Notes under the pieces: generated by a model
What the model saw: only the letters and a program-made list of their open reading frames with translations
Told to the model about the DNA's origin: nothing
Databases searched by the model: none
From: Undibacterium sp.
Lineage (GTDB): Bacteria; Pseudomonadota; Gammaproteobacteria; Burkholderiales; Burkholderiaceae_D
Length of the DNA stretch: 60,717 bases
Assembly (NCBI GenBank): GCA_030645915.1
Contig: JAUSNO010000022.1
Location: 1-60,717, forward strand
Direction of reading: 5' to 3'
Made by a program: the position numbers and the translations under genes
In this document: piece after piece, positions 9,442-18,070 of the stretch
Numbering within the stretch: position 1 is the stretch's first letter
Layout: each line of letters opens with the position of its first letter

Positions 9442-10029
9442 TTACACCATCAGGCGCCAGGGATCGCGTAAATCGTTTTTCCTGATGCCGCATTGCCATA
9501 GTAAATCCTTACTTTTGGCATCGAAAGCGGCAAAAACTTGTGCTGTCTTGAAGTATTCTGCTGAAGTCAATTTATGCAAAATGTCACCGTTTAACAGGGT
9601 GGATTCCAATTTTTTGTCAGCGTCAGTGAGAGGTGCGCGAACTAAATTTGTGTTTGACAGCTTCATCCCCTGCAATTGAGCGAGCAGATGGGGTATTTCT
9701 GCCGAAAATGCCGGCCGGCTAAAATAAGCATCAATCGCCGTCAATTCAGCGTTTGACAACCCCTGGTTCAAGGCCTCTTGAATCAAGTCAGAAAAGCTGT
9801 CTTTTGGCAGCGCAGCAATACAGCTCAGGCTATCTTTGGACTGCGTTCCAAGCGCGCGAGACGTCACGATGGAATGCTGAAATGCCGCCAGCAGTGGTTG
9901 CGCCAGCGTGCGGGCGGTCGCACCGCCAGCGGCTTGTGCCGGGATTGCCATCATCATCAAAACAGACAACAGGCCATACTGAATGTGAGGCAAAAAGTGA
10001 AAAACAGGAAAGCGTAGCGGTCTGGACAT
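9442..10029 (-). CDS. Exported protein of unknown function
   Basis: The 195-residue product starts at the ATG at 10029, preceded by GAGGTG, and has a convincing signal peptide (hydrophobic LLSVLMMMAIPAQA, cleavage near AQA-A). The mature part is mainly helical. The segment around ELTAIDAYFSRPAFSAEIPHL loosely recalls DUF2059-type exported proteins, but the match is too weak to name. Two cysteines in the mature chain (ISCIAAL-like and LLWQCGIRK) could form a disulfide. It runs towards the TonB-receptor terminator and stands alone. Confidence 0.7.
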   Translation of the reverse strand: MSRPLRFPVFHFLPHIQYGLLSVLMMMAIPAQAAGGATARTLAQPLLAAFQHSIVTSRALGTQSKDSLSCIAALPKDSFSDLIQEALNQGLSNAELTAIDAYFSRPAFSAEIPHLLAQLQGMKLSNTNLVRAPLTDADKKLESTLLNGDILHKLTSAEYFKTAQVFAAFDAKSKDLLWQCGIRKNDLRDPWRLMV

Positions 10030-10230
10030 GTGACACCTCGATAAAAATGTATCAAAGAAATGTTTGCTCATGTCACGATGGCAACATGGTGAAGCGCAGT
10101 GTCGCAGCAAGCGAGAGGGGGCTTGAGTGAAATGCCGGGGGTGCTGATATCTGCACCCGCAAGTCCCGTTATCTGCCACCTTGCACCAGATTTCAGCTTG
10201 GTTAAGCGTATAAATTTCATCAAGGGCAGC

Positions 10231-10301
10231 GCCAGCGCGCACTGTTCATGCGCCTGCTGGCGGCATGTGCCCTGAAAGGCGCATGGACAGTGCGTGCTGG
10301 C
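10231..10301 (+). repeat. Dispersed inverted repeat, family A, copy 1 (forward)
   Basis: Two 24-nt arms (10231-10254 and 10278-10301) are complementary with two mismatches; the core is GCACTGTTCATGCGCC and its partner is GGCGCATGGACAGTGC. The ~23-nt centre carries GGCGGCATGTGCC. Six related copies lie elsewhere in this window, all between genes. This one is 125 bp before the PotD-like gene. Confidence 0.85.
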
Positions 10302-10426
10302 AGGGTGCATGGTGGCATTTTATAAATGCATTGTTCCTGGCTGACAACTCGTCAATTGAAGTCTTTATTTCTCAGTGTATGATGGACTCTCGCGAGATAT
10401 TGAACGTATTTAAGGATGGCTCAGAC

Positions 10427-11497
10427 ATGTCGCAGTTGATTCAAATGGTCAATCGGTTTCTCCCGTCACTTGGCAAACGAGTGGCGGTGATGAGCTTGGG
10501 CCTGTTGATCGCTGTTGCGTTGCCGGCGCAGGCGCTGGAAACCTTGCGGGTGCTGACCTGGCCCGGTTATGCCGATAGCGACCTGGTTGCCGAATTTGAG
10601 AAGCAATATAAGGTGCGCGTCGAAGTCAGTTTTGTCAGTTCAGACGATGTTTTAAGACAAAAAATTAGCGCTAACAAGGGCGGCGATTTTGATGTCTTTG
10701 CGGCGAATACGGCAGAAATGCAGTATTACAATGAACAAAAATTGCTGGTGCCGCTACGTCTCTTCAATATCCCGAATACCGCCTATCAGTTGCCACGTTT
10801 CCGTAACACGCAAAATATCCCGGGTATTGCCAATGGTGGCGAGGTGTACGCCGTGCCCTACACCTTTTCCGAGATGGGGCTGATCTATGACCGCGCCCAG
10901 TTTAAGGAGGCGCCGACTTCCCTGATGGCGATGTGGGACCCAAAGTACAAGGGCAAGATCCTCGCCTTTGATGCCAGCAGCCATAATTTTTCGATAGCAT
11001 CCCTGGCCCTGGGCGAAAAACCATTTCACATCGAAGAAAAGAATATCAAGGCCGTCATACACCAGCTCATCGCCCTGCGCCGTAATGTACTGACCTTTTA
11101 CACCTTGCCGGAAGAGTCTGTCGAACTGTTCCGGCGTCATTCCGCAGCGCTGATGTTTGCCAATTACGGCAGCCAGCAGTACAAGATGTTGCGCGATTCG
11201 GGTGCCAACGTCGGTTATGTGATTCCACGTGAAGGCGCTCTGGCCTGGCTCGATTGCTGGGCTGTCACCAAGGGGGCGAAAAATCAGCGTCTGGCAGAAA
11301 ATTGGATTAACTACATGCTGGACAAAAAAGTGAGCGGCGAGTTGACCAGACGCCAGGGCTTATCGAACACCATACAAGTAACGACGGTGAGTAAGGATAC
11401 CGATAAAATCATCTGGCTGGAACCGGTCGAAAATGATCAGCGCCGGGCAGCGTTGTGGGCTCGTATTATTTCCGGCGATGTGCCAGAAAAATTTTAA
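10427..11497 (+). CDS. PotD/NspS-like periplasmic polyamine-type binding protein
   Basis: The 356-residue protein has a signal peptide (about residues 1-36, cleaved after PAQA) and the fold of spermidine/putrescine-binding proteins. It starts with LRVLTWPGYADSDLVAEFEKQY and contains DFDVFAAN, AVPYTFSEMGLIYDR and AWLDCWAVTKGAKN. No ABC permease or ATPase is adjacent. Instead a membrane diguanylate cyclase begins 3 nt after its stop, so it probably acts as a periplasmic ligand sensor, as NspS does for MbaA in Vibrio. AAGGA at 10412-10416 supports ATG 10427 rather than the earlier in-frame starts, which lie partly in repeat DNA. The ligand (polyamine or other) is inferred. Confidence 0.88.
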   Translation: MSQLIQMVNRFLPSLGKRVAVMSLGLLIAVALPAQALETLRVLTWPGYADSDLVAEFEKQYKVRVEVSFVSSDDVLRQKISANKGGDFDVFAANTAEMQYYNEQKLLVPLRLFNIPNTAYQLPRFRNTQNIPGIANGGEVYAVPYTFSEMGLIYDRAQFKEAPTSLMAMWDPKYKGKILAFDASSHNFSIASLALGEKPFHIEEKNIKAVIHQLIALRRNVLTFYTLPEESVELFRRHSAALMFANYGSQQYKMLRDSGANVGYVIPREGALAWLDCWAVTKGAKNQRLAENWINYMLDKKVSGELTRRQGLSNTIQVTTVSKDTDKIIWLEPVENDQRRAALWARIISGDVPEKF

Positions 11498-11500
11498 CCC

Positions 11501-13255
11501 ATGCAAAAAAATATCAAATACAGCATAGGATTCCGCTTGGGGCTATTGCTGGCCAGTTTTGGTCTGGTCGCAATGAGCATCGTTGCTTACACTTCTTATG
11601 CCAACAGCCGCAGCGCCCTTTTAAAGGCGGCGCAAAGAGATTTGCTGACGGCGACGCAGGTGCTCGGGCGTAATTTTCAGGCCAGTATTGATGAGATTTC
11701 TGCCGATACCTTGCTCTTGGCGCGGCTTCCGGCCAGCCCGGCTGTCGCCAACGCCGCCCTTAGTCCCCGACCTGCTACAGAGGATGCCGTAGACCGCGAG
11801 CGCAAGATGCTGGCAGATATTTTTTCGGGGATGCTGGAAGTGCATCCGGAATACGTGCAGATCCGCTTGATCGGCACCGCCAATCATGCACTGGAACTAG
11901 TCAGGGTGGATCGGGACGATCATAGGATCTCGCTTATCCCGGTCAGTGACTTGCAGGAAAAAAGCCATTACCCCTACGTCTTCGAGACCATGCAGCTGGC
12001 GCGGGGACAAGTGCATGTATCTGACATTACGATCAATCACGAAGTTGGCGCGCATTCCGGTCTGGATAAGCCCTCGGTAAGGGTTGCTGCACCCGTGTTT
12101 GGTCTCGATGGCAAGGTGGCGGGGCTGATCGTCATTAATCTCGATTTGAATCGCCTGTTCACGCGCCTCAAAAGCGATCTGCCAAGCGCTTATCAGCTGT
12201 ATCTGAGCAATCACTGGGGCGACTATTTGATTCATCCTGATCCGGCGCAGACCTTTGGTTTTGATCGGGGGCGCCGGGTCTATATCCAGGACCGCTTTAA
12301 AGCGGTCAATACGCTGATCAATGGCAGAACCGCCAGCGTTGTGACCGATATAGAAATACAAAAATCCAGACAGGACGATCTCGTGAGCGCGTTTGTTCGC
12401 TTGCCGTTTGGAGGGGGGCTTAAAAAGAATTTTGTTGTTCTTGGATTATCCCAGCCGGTCGTTAATGTTGTGTCAGAAATCGATAAGCTGGGCTGGAGCA
12501 TGGTCCAGGTGATCTTGATACTGGGCGCTCTGGCCGTGGTTTTGGCGGCGCTGGTATCGCGTGCCGTGACCGGTCCGTTAAGAATGATGGTCGATGCCGT
12601 CAGGTTATTTTCCAAAAAACAGGTGATGAGCGAATTGCCCTCTGGCAGGCGCGATGAGATCGGCTTGCTGGCACGCAGCCTGAACCACATGCAGGAAACG
12701 ATAGTTGAAAACATGCGTGAATTGAACGAGAGCCGGCATACGCTCAAGCATCTGGCGCAGCACGATTCGCTGACCGGCCTGCCCAATCGCGCCCTGTTTG
12801 ACGACAGATTAAGGCAGGCAGCCTCGCAAGCGCAACGCGACAACACCCGCATGGCCTTGCTGTTTGTCGACCTCGACGAGTTCAAGGAGATCAACGATAC
12901 CTATGGCCACCACATCGGCGACCTGTTGCTCACCGCTGCGGCCGAACGGATGGCGGCGTGCGTGCGTCATGCCGATACGGTCGGGCGCCTGGGTGGCGAT
13001 GAGTTTGTGGTACTTCTGCCGTATATCGATGTCGAGAAAGACGCTGTACTGGTGGCAGAAAAAATCTGCAATGCGCTGCACATTCCGCTTGATCTCGATG
13101 GCCGGACTTTGCTGATTTCAGCCAGTATCGGTATCGCCATTTATCCTGAACACGGCAAGGATGAGCTTACCCTGTCACGCAGCGCCGATGCCGCCATGTA
13201 CCGGGCCAAAGAAGAGGGCGGCAATTGTGTCAAAGTTTTTGAGGCGGCAGGCTGA
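11501..13255 (+). CDS. Membrane diguanylate cyclase with periplasmic dCACHE and HAMP domains
   Basis: A 584-residue c-di-GMP synthase. The order is a TM segment (about 10-30), a ~300-residue periplasmic dCACHE-like sensor, a second TM (about 334-356), a HAMP linker and a GGDEF domain (about 420-580). The active motif is GGDEF at 498-502. An inhibitory-site RxxD (R489-D492) lies five residues upstream, so both catalysis and product inhibition are expected. There is no EAL domain. It is the second gene of an operon with the PotD-like protein, suggesting that ligand-bound binding protein contacts the periplasmic domain. The stop codon abuts a family A repeat. Confidence 0.93.
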   Translation: MQKNIKYSIGFRLGLLLASFGLVAMSIVAYTSYANSRSALLKAAQRDLLTATQVLGRNFQASIDEISADTLLLARLPASPAVANAALSPRPATEDAVDRERKMLADIFSGMLEVHPEYVQIRLIGTANHALELVRVDRDDHRISLIPVSDLQEKSHYPYVFETMQLARGQVHVSDITINHEVGAHSGLDKPSVRVAAPVFGLDGKVAGLIVINLDLNRLFTRLKSDLPSAYQLYLSNHWGDYLIHPDPAQTFGFDRGRRVYIQDRFKAVNTLINGRTASVVTDIEIQKSRQDDLVSAFVRLPFGGGLKKNFVVLGLSQPVVNVVSEIDKLGWSMVQVILILGALAVVLAALVSRAVTGPLRMMVDAVRLFSKKQVMSELPSGRRDEIGLLARSLNHMQETIVENMRELNESRHTLKHLAQHDSLTGLPNRALFDDRLRQAASQAQRDNTRMALLFVDLDEFKEINDTYGHHIGDLLLTAAAERMAACVRHADTVGRLGGDEFVVLLPYIDVEKDAVLVAEKICNALHIPLDLDGRTLLISASIGIAIYPEHGKDELTLSRSADAAMYRAKEEGGNCVKVFEAAG

Positions 13256-13321
13256 GGCGCACTGTTCATGCGCCTTCTGGCAGCATGTGCCCGCAAACCC
13301 GCATGGATAGTGCGTGCTGGC
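13256..13321 (+). repeat. Dispersed inverted repeat, family A, copy 2 (forward)
   Basis: GGCGCACTGTTCATGCGCC begins right after the stop codon of the cyclase gene and pairs with CGCATGGATAGTGCGTGC at the right end. The centre has GCAGCATGTGCCCGCAAA, like copy 1. Copies 1 and 2 bracket the binding-protein/cyclase operon in the same orientation. Confidence 0.83.
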
Positions 13322-13352
13322 CTACCCCATTGTTGAAAAACATGAGATCTGT

Positions 13353-14288
13353 TCAGCGATTCGTCAACGAAACCCCGGCAATCACCAGCAAGCCGCCTAT
13401 CACCATCGATGCCAGAATCGGTTCGCCCAGCATCAGGGCGCTAAAGCTGATACCGAACACCGGCACCAGGTTGTTGAACACGGCGGTGCGCGCCGGGCCT
13501 ATCTTTTTCACGCCTTCGTAATACCAGACAAAACCGATGACGGTGCCGAACACGCCGAGGTAGGCGATAGCCGCCAGTACCGGCATCGTCAGATGGCTGC
13601 GGTCAAGCTGGGGCAGCTGAAACAGCGCGCCCAGACTCAATAGCAGCAAGCCCCACAGCGAGGCATAGGTGGTAGCGGCAATCGGGCTCAGCCCCTTCAG
13701 GGCGTGACGCCCGAGGATGGTGTAGGCCGCCCAGGCGCAGACGCCGGTGAACATAAACAACTCGCCGGCACCCACCGAGCGCGAAATATCCTGTGCCGCC
13801 TCAATCAGATCACCGCGTGTGATGACGATGGCCGCGCCGACGAAGGCGATGCCTATGCCCAGCCATTTTTTAAAGCCGAGTTTTTCGCTAAACAGCATAG
13901 CCATTGCCAGCGCGGTGACGATCGGGTTAAGCGCCACAAACAGCGCGCTGCGTCCGGCAGGCATACGTTCCAACGCGGCAAAAAAACAGATGTTGTATAA
14001 AAATATCCCGGTCGCACCGAGCGCAAAAGTGGCATGGATTTGCTGCCGGTTCAGCTTCGGCAAACCGCCTTCCATGCGCCAGGCTAGTGCCAGCAATAAA
14101 ACACAGGCCACCAAAAAGCGCCCGGCGGCGGCGATCATATGCGGAATTTCCTTGGCCACGATGTGGCCGGCAATGAAGGTGCCACCCCAGAACAGCGCGA
14201 CGCAAATGAGTTTGAGGTAGGTAAGCAGCGGTGGTTTTTGCACGATATTGTTTTTATTTTGGTTGGAGATTTTGTCCACGAAAGACAC
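13353..14288 (-). CDS. EamA-family (DMT superfamily) membrane transporter
   Basis: About 311 residues with ten hydrophobic segments in two EamA halves. The first has ALFWGGTFIAGHIVAKEIPH and the second has GVCAWAAYTILGRHALKGLSP. A GLLVIAGV segment precedes the end. Such proteins usually export amino acids or other small metabolites; the substrate is unknown. The N-terminus is uncertain. The open frame begins with a GTG at 14288 inside a dispersed repeat, and other candidates are GTG at 14276 or 14243. The last would give MQKPPLLTYLKL directly before the first membrane helix. No clear ribosome site decides. Confidence 0.85.
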   Translation of the reverse strand: MSFVDKISNQNKNNIVQKPPLLTYLKLICVALFWGGTFIAGHIVAKEIPHMIAAAGRFLVACVLLLALAWRMEGGLPKLNRQQIHATFALGATGIFLYNICFFAALERMPAGRSALFVALNPIVTALAMAMLFSEKLGFKKWLGIGIAFVGAAIVITRGDLIEAAQDISRSVGAGELFMFTGVCAWAAYTILGRHALKGLSPIAATTYASLWGLLLLSLGALFQLPQLDRSHLTMPVLAAIAYLGVFGTVIGFVWYYEGVKKIGPARTAVFNNLVPVFGISFSALMLGEPILASMVIGGLLVIAGVSLTNR

Positions 14289-14370
14289 GAAAAGGACGAA
14301 AAAAAACAGAACGTTTTAATGTTTGAGACCTGAGATTCTTTTCGTGTCTTTCGTGCTTTTAGTGGACGAC
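14271..14370. repeat. Dispersed inverted repeat, family C, copy 1
   Basis: The left arm begins TTTGTCCACGAAAGACACGA (14271-14302) and the right arm ends CGTGCTTTTAGTGGACGA (14339-14369). They are imperfectly complementary around ~36 nt. A second copy lies at 30779-30886. The left arm overlaps the 5' end of the EamA frame. Confidence 0.8.
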
Positions 14371-14421
14371 GTTTTGCTTTTGTGGTTTTTTAAAGATGAA
14401 TTGTTAGCACTTTGTGCACGA

Positions 14422-15495
14422 TCACTTCACAACAAACCGTATCACCCCATCTTCACCAAGCTCACGCCGCAAGACGCCGTCAAACCAAAGCTTATGCAAA
14501 TGCGCCAGCGCTTCGCCTAGTGCAAAGGTGAGCTGATGCGCATCCAGCGGGCGGGTGAACATGATGGGCACGATGTCGGTGGCAGAGCGTGGCGTGGCGC
14601 AGGCTTGCACCACCTCGGCCAGACGCGCTACGTGATGATCGTTGAGTTGGGTGATGCGCGTGTGCAGGCCGGTGAAGGGTTTGCCGTGCGACGGCAGGAT
14701 CAGCACCTGCTCCGGCAAAGTGCCGTATTTTTGCAGGGAATCGAGATACTGCTGCACCGGATTGGCTTCCGGCTCGATGGCAAACACCGACACATTGGTG
14801 GAAATGCGCGGCAACAGCATATCGCCGGAAATCAGCAAATTCAATTCCGCGCAATACAGCGAGGCATGTTCGGGCGAATGGCCAAAACCGGTGATGACGC
14901 GCCAGCCATGCTGGCCGATCCGTATCTCCTGCTCATCCTGCATGCGGCGGTAAGCCGTAGGCATGCCGGGTACCAGCTTGGTGTAATAGCTCTTGCGCTC
15001 GGCGATTTTTTCCTGCATTTCGGCCGAGACCAGGCCGTGTTTCCTGAAGTGCGGATACATCGCAGAACCGTCCACGCCGGGCAAACTGGCCGCCATCATG
15101 CGCGCAAACGCGTATTCGCCGGTGGTCATCCAGAGCGGCGCGTTCCAGCGTGTGCATAACCAGTCCGCTAGGCCGACATGATCAGGATGGCAGTGGGTGG
15201 CGATCACACGCACGATGGGTAAGCCGCGCAGGCCGTTGGCCTGATCGCCGAACAGGATTTCCCAGGCGTCGCGCGTGGCATCGCTGCCGATGCCGCAATC
15301 GATCGCGGTCCAGCCGTGCACCACGCCAGTGTCGGTCGGGTAATGGTCTTCGATCAGCCACAGGTTGATATGGTTCAGGGCAAACGGCAGGCCCATTCTG
15401 ATCCACAGCACGCCCGGGGCGATCTCTATGGTTTTGCCAATGTCTGGCAAGGTCTCGCCAAAAGGGTAGTGGAGTTGCATTTCTAAGGCGTTCAT
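14422..15495 (-). CDS. Metallo-beta-lactamase-fold hydrolase
   Basis: The 357-residue protein carries the metal-binding THCHPDH motif (H101, H103, D105, H106). Further ligands lie in GFGHSPEH, LISGDMLL and LPSHGKPF, as in glyoxalase II-like hydrolases. An extra C-terminal helical domain (about 290-357) contains LGEALAHLHKLWFDGVLRR, often seen in thioesterase-like members. It is transcribed divergently from liuR, with a LiuR-type palindrome (15561-15576) in the shared 136-bp gap. Control by LiuR and action on an acyl thioester are reasonable but unproven inferences. The ATG at 15495 has AGGA upstream. Confidence 0.88.
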   Translation of the reverse strand: MNALEMQLHYPFGETLPDIGKTIEIAPGVLWIRMGLPFALNHINLWLIEDHYPTDTGVVHGWTAIDCGIGSDATRDAWEILFGDQANGLRGLPIVRVIATHCHPDHVGLADWLCTRWNAPLWMTTGEYAFARMMAASLPGVDGSAMYPHFRKHGLVSAEMQEKIAERKSYYTKLVPGMPTAYRRMQDEQEIRIGQHGWRVITGFGHSPEHASLYCAELNLLISGDMLLPRISTNVSVFAIEPEANPVQQYLDSLQKYGTLPEQVLILPSHGKPFTGLHTRITQLNDHHVARLAEVVQACATPRSATDIVPIMFTRPLDAHQLTFALGEALAHLHKLWFDGVLRRELGEDGVIRFVVK

Positions 15496-15560
15496 TCCTG
15501 GTCTCTTTTTTATTTGGTTTGTTGCTTGCAGAATGTCCTACAATGCGTTTTTAACGTGAT

Positions 15561-15576
15561 TTGACGTTAACGTAAA
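15561..15576. promoter_or_regulatory. LiuR-type operator between the hydrolase gene and liuR
   Basis: TTGACGTTAACGTAAA is a near-perfect palindrome of the ACGTTAACGT type described for LiuR (MerR family) regulons. A further half-like TTAACGTGA lies just to its left (15551). The position suits autoregulation of liuR and control of the divergent hydrolase. Confidence 0.75.
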
Positions 15577-15631
15577 CTGCGATCTAGTCGAGATTGTAAA
15601 GATAAAATCGATTTCCTGTATTTTTAAAGCT

Positions 15632-16042
15632 ATGGCCACCTACACCATTACCGAACTCGCAAAAGAATTTGACATCACGCCGCGTGCCATTCGTTTCTAC
15701 GAAGATCAGGGCCTGATCAGCCCAACCCGCGAAGGCCCGAGCGGGCGCAACCGCGTCTATACCGCGCGCGAACGCACCCATCTCAAGCTGACCCTGCGCG
15801 GCAAACGCCTGGGGCTAAGCTTGTCGGACATTAAGAGTCTGGTCGACATGTATGGTTCCCCCAAGGATACCGAAGTGCAGCTGAAAAGCTTCCTGGACGT
15901 GCTGGCGCGCCATCGTTCGGCACTGGAACTGCAGCGCGAGGATATCGAGATCATGCTGGCAGAAATCAGCGCCCACGAGGAAGAAAGCCAGCGCCTGCTG
16001 GCATTGGCGAAGCTGGACGCTAATGCGGATGCGCTTAAGTAA
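15632..16042 (+). CDS. liuR: MerR-family regulator of branched-chain amino acid degradation
   Basis: A 136-residue MerR-type repressor/activator. The winged HTH at the N-terminus reads YTITELAKEFDITPRAIRFYE, and a long antiparallel dimerisation helix (about 80-125) follows. There are no C-terminal cysteines of the metal-sensing kind. Its place at the head of a complete liu gene set, with ACGTTAACGT palindromes on both sides, matches LiuR, which controls leucine/isovalerate catabolism in many proteobacteria. The effector is probably an acyl-CoA intermediate (family knowledge). Confidence 0.92.
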   Translation: MATYTITELAKEFDITPRAIRFYEDQGLISPTREGPSGRNRVYTARERTHLKLTLRGKRLGLSLSDIKSLVDMYGSPKDTEVQLKSFLDVLARHRSALELQREDIEIMLAEISAHEEESQRLLALAKLDANADALK

Positions 16043-16070
16043 AAATACCGTGAAGAGACAGTTTCCTCAA

Positions 16071-16092
16071 TTGACGTTTACGTTAACGTCAA
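16071..16092. promoter_or_regulatory. LiuR-type operator upstream of the thioesterase/liuA genes
   Basis: Overlapping TTGACGTTTACG and CGTTAACGTCAA make a near-palindrome of the same type as the 15561 site. It lies 54 bp before the thioesterase start, in a short promoter region. Confidence 0.78.
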
Positions 16093-16145
16093 TTTGAAGT
16101 ATTATTTTCTTCCGGATAAACATCCTTCGTCAACGATCGGAATTT

Positions 16146-16613
16146 ATGAGCAATCAAGCAACCTCTGAAACACTGGATCACCAGCTGGCGTTGACGCTGC
16201 TGGAGAGCTTCAATCGGCCGGGTGCCCTGATCTCATGGAACGCGCGGCTAACCAGCATGACGCCCGGTGCCTGCGAAATCAGTTTGCCGATGAGCCAGAT
16301 GGTGAACCAGCAACATGGTTATTTTCATGGCGGTGTGATCGGCACGATGGCTGACGCTGCCGGCGGCTATGCCGCGAATACATTGCTGATGCCAGTGAGT
16401 GAGTGCTTAACTGCAGAATATAAGATCAACTTCGTTGCACCAGCCATAGGCGATACCTTGATCGCGCGCGGCAAGGTCTTGAAGGCGGGCAAGACCTTGG
16501 TGGTGGCCAGCGCCGAGGTGTTTGTGATTCATCAGGGCAAGGAAAAACTTTGCGCCATCATGCAGCAAACCCTGTTTGTTATTCCCAAAGAATCACCTAA
16601 AGTGAATGGCTAA
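16146..16613 (+). CDS. PaaI-like hotdog-fold acyl-CoA thioesterase
   Basis: A 155-residue single hotdog domain. The signature HGYFHGGVIGTMADAAGGYAA places catalytic Gly/Asp residues on the central helix, and AEYKINFVAPAIGDTLIARG is the following sheet. It should hydrolyse acyl-CoA esters and may drain toxic CoA intermediates or rescue CoA during leucine breakdown. It lies directly behind a LiuR-type operator and 84 bp before liuA, so it is probably the first gene of the liu operon here. The exact substrate is unknown. Confidence 0.88.
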   Translation: MSNQATSETLDHQLALTLLESFNRPGALISWNARLTSMTPGACEISLPMSQMVNQQHGYFHGGVIGTMADAAGGYAANTLLMPVSECLTAEYKINFVAPAIGDTLIARGKVLKAGKTLVVASAEVFVIHQGKEKLCAIMQQTLFVIPKESPKVNG

Positions 16614-16697
16614 TTGCCGATATTCCTGCAATCGCCATCTGCCTAAAATTTCAACAATAATTTAACCAATAATTTAATTAAACCACGTGAGGACGAC

Positions 16698-17882
16698 ATG
16701 CTGCATTTACCAGGTTTGACCTTTGATCATGGCGAAGACATCGCCGCTTTGCGCGAAGCCGTACAACAGTTTGCCAGCGCCGAGATCGCGCCGCGCGCTG
16801 CCGAGATCGACCGTAGCGACCAGTTTCCTATGGATTTGTGGCGCAAGATGGGCGATCTGGGCGTACATGGCATGACGGTGTCGGAAGAATACGGCGGCGC
16901 GAATATGGGCTATCTGGCCCACATCATCGCGATGGAAGAGATCTCGCGCGCTTCGGCCTCGGTCGGCCTGTCATACGGCGCGCACTCAAACTTGTGCGTG
17001 AACCAGATCAACCGCAACGGCACTCCCGAGCAAAAAGCCAAGTATTTGCCTAAGCTGATTAGCGGCGAGCATATCGGCGCCTTGGCGATGTCCGAGCCGA
17101 ACGCCGGTTCAGACGTGGTCAGCATGAAGCTGCGCGCCGACCTGAAAGGCGACCGTTATGTGCTCAACGGTAACAAGATGTGGATCACCAACGGCCCCGA
17201 TGCCGATACCCTGGTGGTCTACGCCAAAACCGATCTGGCAGCCGGCCCGAAAGGCATGACGGCTTTCCTGATCGAAAAAGATTTCAAGGGTTTCAGTATT
17301 GCGCAAAAACTCGACAAGCTCGGCATGCGCGGTTCGCACACGGGCGAGCTGGTATTCCAGGATTGTGAAGTGCCTCTGGAAAACGTGCTCGGCGGTGTGG
17401 GCAAGGGCGTCAATGTCTTGATGTCTGGCCTCGATTTTGAGCGCACGGTGTTGTCCGGCGGCCCGCTCGGCATCATGCAGGCCTGTATGGACGTGGTGGT
17501 GCCTTACGTGCACGACCGCAAGCAGTTCGGCCAGGCGATTGGCGAATTCCAGCTGATGCAGGGCAAGCTGGCCGATATGTATTCGACCATGATGGCGTGC
17601 AAAGCCTACGTCTACGCAGTCGGCCAGGCTTGCGACCGTGCCAAGAACCCCGAAGCGATCCGTGCCATCCGCAAGGATGCCGCCGGCGCGATTCTTTACT
17701 CGGCTGAAAAAGCCACCTGGATGGCGGGCGAGGCGATACAGGCGCTGGGCGGCAATGGCTACATCAACGAATATCCGGTCGGACGTCTATGGCGTGACGC
17801 CAAGCTGTATGAGATCGGTGCCGGCACCAGCGAGATCCGCCGCATGCTGATAGGGCGTGAATTGTTTGCCGAAACCAAATAA
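16698..17882 (+). CDS. liuA: Isovaleryl-CoA dehydrogenase
   Basis: This FAD-dependent enzyme oxidises isovaleryl-CoA to 3-methylcrotonyl-CoA and passes electrons to ETF. The 394-residue chain has the acyl-CoA dehydrogenase domain order. The catalytic glutamate sits on the helix in [14 protein letters not shown] (E248), the position typical of isovaleryl-CoA dehydrogenases rather than the usual C-terminal site. [29 protein letters not shown] and [20 protein letters not shown] are further family blocks. GTGAGGACGAC precedes ATG 16698. It provides the first committed step of the cluster. Confidence 0.95.
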   Translation: MLHLPGLTFDHGEDIAALREAVQQFASAEIAPRAAEIDRSDQFPMDLWRKMGDLGVHGMTVSEEYGGANMGYLAHIIAMEEISRASASVGLSYGAHSNLCVNQINRNGTPEQKAKYLPKLISGEHIGALAMSEPNAGSDVVSMKLRADLKGDRYVLNGNKMWITNGPDADTLVVYAKTDLAAGPKGMTAFLIEKDFKGFSIAQKLDKLGMRGSHTGELVFQDCEVPLENVLGGVGKGVNVLMSGLDFERTVLSGGPLGIMQACMDVVVPYVHDRKQFGQAIGEFQLMQGKLADMYSTMMACKAYVYAVGQACDRAKNPEAIRAIRKDAAGAILYSAEKATWMAGEAIQALGGNGYINEYPVGRLWRDAKLYEIGAGTSEIRRMLIGRELFAETK

Positions 17883-17890
17883 TGAGTTAA

Positions 17891-17957
17891 GCAGACGCAT
17901 GATCCATGCGCCTTGTGGCTGATTTGTGGCCTGAAAGCCGTATGGGTGTTGCGTTGT
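17891..17957. repeat. Dispersed inverted repeat, family A, copy 3 (degenerate)
   Basis: ACGCATGATCCATGCGCC at the left resembles the family core. The right arm (AGCCGTATGGGTGTTGCGT) has diverged at several places. The centre TGGCTGATTTGTGGCCTGAAA matches the forward orientation of copies 1 and 2. Confidence 0.55.
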
Positions 17958-18070
17958 GTCATTTGAATTTGTGATTATCGTCTGGAGAGGAGGAGTTTGG
18001 TTAAACTAGAGGCTAGCAGTAGCCACGCAGCCAATTTAATCTGTTTTATTTCTAGCCGCCAAACATCACC

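Noticed and set aside
9442..10242. Longer form of the exported unknown protein starting at 10242
   Set aside because: The upstream part runs into repeat DNA and puts the signal peptide about 85 residues inside; ATG 10029 has a ribosome site and gives a normal signal peptide.
10427..11497. PotD-like protein as part of a polyamine ABC transporter
   Set aside because: No permease or ATPase gene is adjacent; a diguanylate cyclase follows directly instead.
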